A stretch of 8,160 nt of DNA, taken from Terriglobia bacterium (GTDB lineage: Bacteria; Acidobacteriota; Terriglobia; UBA7540). Positions 1 through 4,964 of the stretch are shown piece after piece; positions within the stretch are counted from its first letter, which is position 1, and every line of letters starts with the position of its first letter. The translations under genes were made by a program, and so were the position numbers. The notes under the pieces are model-generated. The model saw nothing but the letters and a program-made list of their open reading frames with translations. It was not told the DNA's origin and searched no databases. The DNA lies in assembly GCA_030040455.1 (NCBI GenBank), contig JASHTR010000513.1, positions 1 to 8,160 on the forward strand. Direction: 5' to 3'.

Positions 1-1
1 G

Positions 2-157
2 GTTGACGAAATCGATTCCATCACCCGACTTCTGGAGGGCCTGGAGGAGATCAAGCGAGCTGCAGCCCGCTCCGTGGAAGAGCTTCCGGCAAAGACAAAA
101 ATGTTTACCGAGCTCCTTAATGGGCATCTTGAGGGACAGGTGCTCAGTTGTGCTTAA
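2..157 (+). CDS. C-terminal tail of an unrecognised helical protein (partial)
   Basis: An open frame enters from the left edge and ends at TAA 155-157, leaving 51 codons of C-terminus. The tail is strongly helical and charged (VDEIDSITRLLEGLEEIK, then EELPAKTK, ending LLNGHLEGQ) and looks like the end of a coiled coil. Leucine-rich coils ending in a short 'LPA...F..LLNG.L' block resemble the C-termini of type I restriction specificity (HsdS) subunits, but the fragment is too short to assign on that basis. It points towards the convergent isomerase gene and is separated from it by a hairpin and a perfect palindrome. The frame is likely real because it is open from the edge and has coding-like composition. 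The function is open. Confidence 0.5.
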   Translation, partial: VDEIDSITRLLEGLEEIKRAAARSVEELPAKTKMFTELLNGHLEGQVLSCA

Positions 158-173
158 GGGGGAGAGCTCGTAG

Positions 174-199
174 CGCAGCGTCTGCCTTGTGACGCTGCG
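174..199. repeat. 9-bp stem hairpin between convergent genes
   Basis: Perfect inverted repeat CGCAGCGTC (174-182) and GACGCTGCG (191-199) around the 8-nt loop TGCCTTGT. It lies 16 nt after the stop of the left-edge gene and could act as a terminator or RNA 3'-end stabiliser for it. No T-run follows, so it is not a canonical intrinsic terminator. Confidence 0.5.
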
Positions 200-213
200 G
201 CGTTTCAAAGGCA

Positions 214-255
214 GTGATTCGTGGCGCGTGATTCGAATCACGCGCCACGAATCAC
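214..255. repeat. Perfect 42-bp palindrome made of six 7-bp units
   Basis: Each 21-bp arm consists of three heptamers: GTGATTC, GTGGCGC, GTGATTC on the left (214-234). The exact reverse complement occupies 235-255, with no loop and no mismatch. The right end overlaps the stop codon (252-254) of the minus-strand isomerase gene, so the palindrome sits exactly between two convergent genes. It could fold into a strong hairpin in both transcripts (bidirectional termination) or extrude as a cruciform. It may instead be two inverted heptamer-repeat arrays. No T-tract is present on either side. Confidence 0.85.
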
Positions 256-1127
256 GCTCCTCGAATGAAAGGGAGCAAAAACTCCGCGGATTTTCTGAGT
301 TCTTTCATCCCGTTCAATCCGTCCTCAATTGAAACCCAGCCGTCAAAACCGGCCTCGCGGAGAATCTTGAAAATTCGAGGGTAGTCATTCATCCCGGTGC
401 CAATCACCCCGTGGGAGAGGATCGTCGCATACCCTGCCGAATCCTCCACTTGGCGAAGCTCCTCAAGGGTGTGTCCCGGTTTCACGCGGCGGTCGCTCGC
501 GTGCATCGTCACTACCCGGTGTTTGACCTGCTGGAGCAAATCGATGGGGTCTTCTCCCGCCAGGATAGTGTTTGAAGGATCATACTGCACGCCAAACCAC
601 GGCGATTCAATCTGACGAATGATCTCCAGGTAGACGTCGCTTTTCTGCGCGAACTCAGGGTGCTGCCAATAGTTATCTTTGTAGTGGTTTTCCATGGCGA
701 GCACGACGTTCTTCCCGGCGGCATAATCGATCAGCTCGCGGAGGCATTCCACAACCCAGGCAATCCCCTGTGACCTCGAGACCTCCGGACGCCTCTGCCC
801 GGAGAGCACACGGCAAAAACGACCGGCGAGCTCGGCGGTCACGTCGATCATCTGTTTTTCGCGCTCAATTTCCTTGCGACGCGCGGCAGGATCGGGGGAA
901 GTGAAATCCGGCGAACAGCAGAACATTGGCATTTCCAGCTTTCGGCGGTCGAGCGCGGAGCGGATTTTTCCGAGATAAGCAGGCTCAAAGCTTTCGAGCG
1001 AGCCATCGTACATTTCGAGGCCGTCAATCGGAAGGTCCGCAGCCATCTCGATCCAGTCAAACACAGTCATGCTGCGCTCGACAACGAGCTGGTCTATAAA
1101 ACATTTGGGAAAGGCTGCAAGCTTCAT
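252..1127 (-). CDS. Sugar phosphate isomerase/epimerase-family TIM-barrel protein
   Basis: 291-aa protein of the AP-endonuclease-2-like TIM-barrel family (xylose isomerase-like, PF01261), typical full length. The expected divalent-metal ligands are in order: E146 in AMENHY, D183 in QYDPSN, H209 in MHASD and E268 in SIEDG. The family isomerises or epimerises ketoses and inositol derivatives, and some members cleave 3-keto-glycosides; the substrate cannot be told here. There is no signal peptide, so it should be cytoplasmic. The start MKLAAFPKCF is chosen because it leads directly into the first barrel strand, although no clear Shine-Dalgarno precedes it. It is transcribed in the same direction as the upstream SDR/ADH genes but is separated from them by 128 nt of repetitive DNA, so it may be the last gene of their operon or have its own promoter. 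Its stop codon lies inside the 42-bp palindrome. Confidence 0.9.
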   Translation of the reverse strand: MKLAAFPKCFIDQLVVERSMTVFDWIEMAADLPIDGLEMYDGSLESFEPAYLGKIRSALDRRKLEMPMFCCSPDFTSPDPAARRKEIEREKQMIDVTAELAGRFCRVLSGQRRPEVSRSQGIAWVVECLRELIDYAAGKNVVLAMENHYKDNYWQHPEFAQKSDVYLEIIRQIESPWFGVQYDPSNTILAGEDPIDLLQQVKHRVVTMHASDRRVKPGHTLEELRQVEDSAGYATILSHGVIGTGMNDYPRIFKILREAGFDGWVSIEDGLNGMKELRKSAEFLLPFIRGA

Positions 1128-1158
1128 GTCTTATCGGAGGGCCTGGACCGCATACCGA

Positions 1159-1246
1159 GGAGCGTAGGACGTAGAGCGCGTAGCGTGGTTTATGCCGGCG
1201 CAGCGCGGTTTACGTCCTCCGGTCAACGCTATTTGGTCTACGCTCC
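1159..1246. repeat. REP-like region with nested inverted and direct repeats
   Basis: This fills most of the 128-nt gap between the isomerase and SDR genes. Outer arms: GGAGCGTAG (1159-1167) and CTACGCTCC (1238-1246). Inner, overlapping arms: AGGACGTA (1166-1173) and TACGTCCT (1211-1218). Between them a 16-bp unit occurs twice at a 20-bp offset (1179-1194 and 1199-1214); 13 of 16 positions match and all three differences are T/C transitions. This looks like a dispersed palindromic (REP-type) element rather than unique regulatory DNA. It could attenuate or stabilise the operon mRNA. Dispersal elsewhere in the genome is inferred and not visible here. Confidence 0.6.
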
Positions 1247-1255
1247 ACGGGGTGT

Positions 1256-2053
1256 CTATAAATCCGGCGTAGAGCCAACCGGAACCTGCTCGTAATCCAG
1301 AATTGCACCCGTAATCAATTCAGACGACGCCAGAAAGAGGGCCGCGCGCGCGATATCTTTTGGGTGCAACATGCGGCCGAAAGGGCGCGTTTTAAGGGCA
1401 TCGTCCAGCCAACCTTCTCCTCGGCCCTCCTCCACTGCCTCCATATAGTGCTCTCCTTCAGTCAGGACCCAGCCAGGGTTGATCTGGTTGACGCGAATGC
1501 GATAGCGCGTGAGATAATTTGCCAGGTTTTTGGTGAAGGTCATCAAGCCGCCCTTGGAAGCCGAGTAGGGTAGCAGCTTGCGCTCGCCCATGTAGGCGTT
1601 CACCGAGCCAATGTTAATAATGCACCCGCTTCGCCGCTCCTTCATGTGCTTCACCGCTTCCTGGCAGAGGATGAAGGGGGCGCGGAGGTTGATGGCAAAA
1701 ATCTCGTCCCAAAGTTGAGTCGTGGTGTTTTCAACGTTCGAGCGGTGATAGATCCCGGCGTTGTTTACGAGGATATCGAGCCTGCCAAAGTGTTCGATCG
1801 TCTTCCGTATCAAGCTGCGGCAGTGGGCCTCCTCTTTCAGATCTCCGCGGATCAGAAGTGCCTTGCCCTCCGCTTCGCCGATAGCGTGCAGAGTTTTTTC
1901 CGCCTGGGCATCGGGGAGGCCGTGGACCACCACGCGCGCGCCTTGGGCAGCGAATGTTGTGGCAATGCCAGCGCCAATCCCTTGCGTGGAACCGGTCACC
2001 ACCGCCACCTGCCCCTCGAGCAAGCCACCACGGGTTTCTGTGCTCGTTTCCAT
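1256..2053 (-). CDS. SDR-family NAD(P)-dependent oxidoreductase
   Basis: 265-aa classical short-chain dehydrogenase/reductase, normal length. Visible motifs: cofactor-binding TGSTQGIG (residues 20-27), NNAG (97-100), N122, and the catalytic S150, Y163 and K167 in the S...YSASK arrangement. The usual C-terminal SSFITGA...DGG is present as SSELITGAILDYEQ, so the glycine pair is replaced. After the second strand the sequence reads VVVHG with no Asp, which leaves room for NADP(H), but cofactor choice is uncertain. It is cytoplasmic. It starts 3 nt after the stop of the zinc alcohol dehydrogenase; an AGGAG about 11 nt upstream of the ATG lies inside that gene's 3' end, so the two are probably translationally coupled. 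A sugar, polyol or keto-sugar acid substrate is inferred from context only. Confidence 0.93.
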   Translation of the reverse strand: METSTETRGGLLEGQVAVVTGSTQGIGAGIATTFAAQGARVVVHGLPDAQAEKTLHAIGEAEGKALLIRGDLKEEAHCRSLIRKTIEHFGRLDILVNNAGIYHRSNVENTTTQLWDEIFAINLRAPFILCQEAVKHMKERRSGCIINIGSVNAYMGERKLLPYSASKGGLMTFTKNLANYLTRYRIRVNQINPGWVLTEGEHYMEAVEEGRGEGWLDDALKTRPFGRMLHPKDIARAALFLASSELITGAILDYEQVPVGSTPDL

Positions 2054-2056
2054 GAT

Positions 2057-3133
2057 TCAAAAAGCTCCTGCGCTCACGGCCGACGGCCGGACGACATTTT
2101 TTACAGCTTCCCCTGAATGCATTTCTTCAAAGCAGACTTTCCAGTTCGCCAACGGCTCAACCCGGTGGATGAGCGGCGTGGGGTCAAGGCGACCCGAGGC
2201 GAGCAGAGCAATTACTTTTTCCCATATGCGGTAATGATGGCTAAAGCTTCCCTGGATGCGGGCGGCTTTTTGAACGAGCGGATCCAGTGAGAAATTCAGT
2301 GGCTGAGGTCCCCAGCCCACCTTGGTGATCTGGCCTCCGGGACGCACCGCCGCCAGCGCAAATTGAAGCGCGGAGGAATGACCCGATGCGTCCACGACCA
2401 CGTCGACGCCCATCCCGTCTCCGAAGGAGCGAATCACTTGCATGTTTTCTTCCGCGCTTTTGTCCAAGATGGAGTTGGCCCCAAGTGATTGGGCCATTTC
2501 CAGGCGCTGCCGGTCCTGCTTTAGACCGGCCACTCCCAACCAACTCGCTCCCGCAAGTCTCGCCAGCACGAGGCACAGCAACCCGATGGTTCCGGGACCG
2601 AGCACCAGCACGCTGTCGCCGGGCCGGAAATGAGTTTTCACGCAGGTCGCGTTATAGGCAACGCAGCAAGGTTCCGTGAGCGCGGCTTTTTCAAAGGTCA
2701 CCGAGGCGGGCAAGCGATGGAGACACCGCGCGGGAACTTTGACGTACTCGGCCATCGCCCCATCGAGACCGTAGCCGAAACCCAGGCGCTCTGGGCAGAG
2801 ATTATATTCGCCGCTCCGGCAGTAGAGGCAGTGCCCACAAATCCTTGCTGCCGTCTCGCTGGTAACACGGTCACCCGGCTTGAAGCCTTTTACCGACTTC
2901 CCGACTTCTGCGACCGTACCCGAGAATTCGTGCCCCAGAATGACTGGAACATTCACCCTCCAACTCTGCGTGTTGTGAAACTGGTGCACGTCACTGCCAC
3001 AGATCCCTACGGCCTCGCTGCGCAACAACACCTCGTCCTCTGCAAGGTCAACAGGGCGGGGAACTTCTCGCAATTGAACGCCGGCCTTTTCAAGCGCGTA
3101 GTGGACCACCGCCGTCATCTGAGGGATTGCCAA
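2057..3133 (-). CDS. Zinc-dependent medium-chain alcohol/polyol dehydrogenase
   Basis: 358-aa MDR-family dehydrogenase resembling sorbitol, threonine and polyol dehydrogenases. Catalytic-zinc residues: C45 (GICGSD), H68 and E69 (GHEF), and E154 (TEP). Structural-zinc cysteines: C99, C102, C105 and C113. Rossmann motif GPGTIG is at 179-184. The loop after the second Rossmann strand reads VAGLKQDR and lacks the usual NAD-selecting Asp, hinting at NADP(H). The TTG start is chosen because AGGA sits 6 nt upstream of it. The alternative ATG at 3116-3118 would remove five residues but has no ribosome site; longer frames would overlap the upstream gene. It follows the hexulose-phosphate-synthase-like gene by 13 nt and precedes the SDR by 3 nt, indicating one operon. 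Two dehydrogenases in series suggest oxidation and reduction, or epimerisation, of one sugar or polyol. Confidence 0.92.
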   Translation of the reverse strand: MAIPQMTAVVHYALEKAGVQLREVPRPVDLAEDEVLLRSEAVGICGSDVHQFHNTQSWRVNVPVILGHEFSGTVAEVGKSVKGFKPGDRVTSETAARICGHCLYCRSGEYNLCPERLGFGYGLDGAMAEYVKVPARCLHRLPASVTFEKAALTEPCCVAYNATCVKTHFRPGDSVLVLGPGTIGLLCLVLARLAGASWLGVAGLKQDRQRLEMAQSLGANSILDKSAEENMQVIRSFGDGMGVDVVVDASGHSSALQFALAAVRPGGQITKVGWGPQPLNFSLDPLVQKAARIQGSFSHHYRIWEKVIALLASGRLDPTPLIHRVEPLANWKVCFEEMHSGEAVKNVVRPSAVSAGAF

Positions 3134-3146
3134 TTTGTTTCCTTTT

Positions 3147-3863
3147 TCATTCCGTCGCGCGCGAGCTTGCGGCGGAGCGCAGTTTGACGATGATTTCCCG
3201 CAACAGCCCTTCAAGGTCGTGGGCGGGCGACTTAAAGGCGTTAGCATCCACCGTGAGCGGAGCGCCCAGAACCAAGTAGCGGACGCCGTATTGCGGCAAT
3301 TGGATTACCTCTGCCACCGAAAGCCCGCCAACCGCCTGCACAGGAATGTGAACCGCGTTCACAATGCTTCGAAGCTCATCCAACGGGCTGGGCGCGCGGC
3401 CGCCGTGGGCGGCCACCACTTCGGGGTCGCGCCGTTCGTCATATCCCACGTGATGGATGACGTAATCCACCCCAAGATCTTCCATGGCGCGTGCTGCGGC
3501 AGGCTTATCCGGGCAGCCAAGATCGTCGCCCATCACCTTTATCCCGTAATCTCTTCCCGCCTGCACTACCGCCTTTAACGTTGCCGGATGCGCCCGGGCC
3601 ATCACCACCACATGGGTAGCGCCCGCTTTCGCCATCATCTCCGCCTCGAGATAGCCTCCGTCCATTGTTTTCAGGTCGGCAACGATGGGATGCTGCGGAA
3701 ATTCTTTGTGGAGCGCTTCGACAGCATGAAGGCCTTCGGCCAAAATCAGCGGCGTCCCTGCTTCAAGCCAATCGACACCGGCTCGCACGGCCTTGTGAGC
3801 ATGGTCCAGGGCCTCGCGGATGGAAGTCAGATCGAGGGAAATCTGAACGATGGGATGGTCCAT
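3147..3863 (-). CDS. 3-hexulose-6-phosphate synthase-like (OMP decarboxylase superfamily)
   Basis: 238-aa barrel of the OMPDC suprafamily, closest in motif layout to 3-hexulose-6-phosphate synthase (D-ribulose 5-phosphate plus formaldehyde) and 3-keto-L-gulonate-6-phosphate decarboxylase. The shared Mg2+/enediolate residues are present: D11 (SLDLT), E34 (LEAGTP), and D63, K65 and D68 in VADLKTMDGG. Later family-like blocks are VIHHVGYD and QAVGGL. Length is close to the family's usual 210-220 aa plus a short tail. The ATG at 3861-3863 is chosen because it opens on the first barrel strand; the frame runs 31 codons further upstream into low-complexity repeats and a hairpin, so that extension is unlikely to be translated. 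It is the first gene of the ADH-SDR operon. No 6-phospho-3-hexuloisomerase partner is visible, so a role other than formaldehyde fixation is plausible. Confidence 0.85.
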   Translation of the reverse strand: MDHPIVQISLDLTSIREALDHAHKAVRAGVDWLEAGTPLILAEGLHAVEALHKEFPQHPIVADLKTMDGGYLEAEMMAKAGATHVVVMARAHPATLKAVVQAGRDYGIKVMGDDLGCPDKPAAARAMEDLGVDYVIHHVGYDERRDPEVVAAHGGRAPSPLDELRSIVNAVHIPVQAVGGLSVAEVIQLPQYGVRYLVLGAPLTVDANAFKSPAHDLEGLLREIIVKLRSAASSRATE

Positions 3864-3894
3864 TGAGAATCTCAACAACAGTCGCGAATGAAAC

Positions 3895-3987
3895 GTGACT
3901 GGGTGACGAGAAAAAGCAGCCGGAGCACCGGAAGCGATTCTTTGCTCGTCACTCACCGCTCGCTTGTCACTGCCTTTTCACTTGTTT
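3895..3987. repeat. Degenerate GTGAC/GTCAC repeat region around an inverted repeat
   Basis: Short degenerate units fill the gap between the subunit-3 stop and the synthase start. Four consecutive 7-mers begin with TC at 3946, 3953, 3960 and 3967. GTGAC occurs twice at 3895-3907, and CACTTG or TTCAC variants reach into the subunit-3 stop codon (3978-3980). A perfect 8-bp inverted pair GTGACGAG (3903-3910) and CTCGTCAC (3945-3952) encloses a smaller CCGG hairpin. The 7-bp phasing is only partial: GTCAC itself recurs at 18 bp. No gene is seen here. Confidence 0.5.
3911..3935 (-). terminator. Weak intrinsic-terminator-like hairpin after the subunit-3 gene
   Basis: Read on the minus strand, a small GC hairpin (CCGG, loop TGCT, CCGG, extended by an outer GC pair across a 2-nt internal loop) is followed directly by five T residues (3915-3911). 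It lies 43 nt after the subunit-3 stop codon and inside a larger 8-bp inverted repeat. The stem is short, so termination may be partial and allow read-through into the synthase operon. Confidence 0.35.
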
Positions 3988-4619
3988 GACGGGCACCCCG
4001 GAAAACTGCTCTGAAAAGGATTCGTCTGATACTTGAGTTCCTGAAGCGCTCCAACCTCGGAAGAATAATACGCCTGCACAATGGAATCCTTGAGAATTTT
4101 GAACATCCCGACCCCCCGGCCGATTTCCGGATTCCCGTTGGGTTGGGTCAGCAGCGTCAACACAAGGATCTGTTCATCGTGACCGAGGTCCGTAAAGGGC
4201 TTGGAATAACGGGAAAGACAGTAGCCGTCCAGCCACGCGATAGCTTCAAGATAATTCTTGCGGGTGTCTGCTGTCTCCGCATCCAGCAGGAGATCGATAA
4301 ACCGGTTCGCCAGGGCGGCTTTAGCTCCCGGCGTGTCCGTCTCCGGAATGATGAGATCGGAGAGGACAATAATGGTCTCGTTCTGGTGCGAATCAAAGAA
4401 GAGGGGCTTCCAATCCGGGTCGGAAAGGGCGGGGTCCGGAGGCAATGCGGCGCCGAGGCTCAAGGGTTCTGGGGGAGCGTTCGTCATTCCGTTCATGGCC
4501 GGCGCGGCTTCCGCCCCGAGCCCCAGCGCAGGCAGCGCCGCCGAAGCACCGGCGCCGGCCATTAAGCGTCGTAATAACTCTCGCCGTCCTATACCCACGC
4601 GTTCTTCCTCATTTCCCAT
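3978..4619 (-). CDS. Gluconate 2-dehydrogenase subunit 3-family protein with Tat signal
   Basis: 213-aa small subunit of GMC-type membrane sugar dehydrogenases (Gluconate_2-dh3 family, PF13618). The N-terminus has a twin-arginine signal (R12-R13 in GRRELLRR), a hydrophobic Ala/Gly/Leu stretch and an AEAAPA cleavage-like region. Family hallmarks follow: LIIPETDTPGAKAA, DGYCLSRYSKPF, and the C-terminal YYSSEVGALQELKY ending in PGC. In known complexes this subunit carries the Tat signal and hitch-hikes the flavin subunit to the periplasm. The frame is open to 4745, but start ATG 4617-4619 is preferred: it places the Tat motif at the usual distance, and a sigma70-like promoter lies just upstream, inside the longer frame. 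ATG 4638-4640 is an alternative. It is divergent from, rather than co-directional with, its presumed GMC partner. Confidence 0.88.
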   Translation of the reverse strand: MGNEEERVGIGRRELLRRLMAGAGASAALPALGLGAEAAPAMNGMTNAPPEPLSLGAALPPDPALSDPDWKPLFFDSHQNETIIVLSDLIIPETDTPGAKAALANRFIDLLLDAETADTRKNYLEAIAWLDGYCLSRYSKPFTDLGHDEQILVLTLLTQPNGNPEIGRGVGMFKILKDSIVQAYYSSEVGALQELKYQTNPFQSSFPGCPSNK

Positions 4620-4642
4620 TTTCGAACGTTGTGAAGTCATGA

Positions 4643-4672
4643 AGTATGCCCCGGTGCTCGCCGTCAAGTCAA
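4643..4672 (-). promoter_or_regulatory. Putative sigma70 promoter for the subunit-3 gene
   Basis: On the minus strand, -35 TTGACT (4672-4667) and -10 CATACT (4648-4643) are separated by 18 nt, matching consensus at 5/6 and 4/6. Transcription would begin near 4636, about 17 nt before the preferred ATG at 4619. This supports the shorter reading of the coding region. Confidence 0.4.
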
Positions 4673-4761
4673 GCACTTTGCGCCCGTCGAAAAAGCTTTC
4701 CGGCCCGGTCATTCTGAGCGGAGACTCCATGAGCGTCCGGCTCATCCCAGTGCATGAAAAT

Positions 4762-4813
4762 GGCTGGATTCCCGCTTACGCGGGAATGACGCCCGGCGTC
4801 CCCCCCCCGGGCG
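4762..4813. repeat. dRS3-like hairpin repeat followed by a second GC hairpin with C-run
   Basis: First hairpin: ATTCCCGC (4768-4775) and GCGGGAAT (4780-4787), loop TTAC. It is preceded by GGCTGG and followed by GACG, the form of the widely dispersed ATTCCC...GGGAAT hairpin repeats such as the neisserial dRS3 type. Second hairpin: CGCCCGG (4790-4796) and CCGGGCG (4807-4813), whose loop and 3' arm contain nine consecutive C residues (4800-4808). The pair stands in the divergent promoter region. The repeat call rests on similarity of form; copies elsewhere cannot be seen here. Confidence 0.6.
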
Positions 4814-4928
4814 AGCGGAGGTCTATTCGTCAATGTCCTGTTTTCAACAGACTGCGGCACCGAACGCTCTCATAATTAAGTCTTGCAATTCGCACTCCTG
4901 AGGTGCAAAGATACCGCACTTAGACAGA

Positions 4929-4940
4929 TTGGCGTGCCAA
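4929..4940. promoter_or_regulatory. Small dyad, possible operator upstream of the GMC gene
   Basis: TTGGC and GCCAA form a 5-bp dyad around a 2-nt centre, 6 nt before the purine-rich ribosome site of the GMC gene. The position would suit a repressor site or a leader-RNA hairpin. A 5-bp dyad can occur by chance. Confidence 0.25.
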
Positions 4941-4964
4941 CTGGTAAGAGAGGAAATTTGATTG

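Larger units (their letters stand above)
4620..4964. other. Divergent intergenic region of 345 nt
   Basis: It separates the divergent subunit-3 and GMC genes. It contains the putative minus-strand promoter, two adjacent hairpins with a 9-C run (4768-4813), and upstream of the GMC gene a CATAAT box (4871-4876) without a convincing -35. There is also a weak TTGCAA - 18 nt - AAAGAT pair (4883-4912) and a small dyad at 4929-4940. No convincing gene is seen; the long open frame across 4620-4745 on the minus strand is judged non-coding. Confidence 0.6.

Noticed and set aside
2630..3187. 185-codon plus-strand frame across the ADH gene
   Set aside because: It is entirely antisense to the well-supported ADH and has no motif or ribosome site.
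3864..3956. N-terminal extension of the hexulose-phosphate-synthase-like gene
   Set aside because: These 31 codons cross repeats and a hairpin, and the family starts at the first barrel strand, matched by the ATG at 3861-3863.
3895..3987. CRISPR-like array
   Set aside because: Units are too short and degenerate, there are no spacers of constant length and no cas genes; the same applies to the heptad arrays at 6651-6804.
4620..4745. N-terminal extension of the subunit-3 gene to the ATG at 4745
   Set aside because: It would put 42 residues before the Tat signal and contains a promoter-like sequence; the shorter start fits the family.
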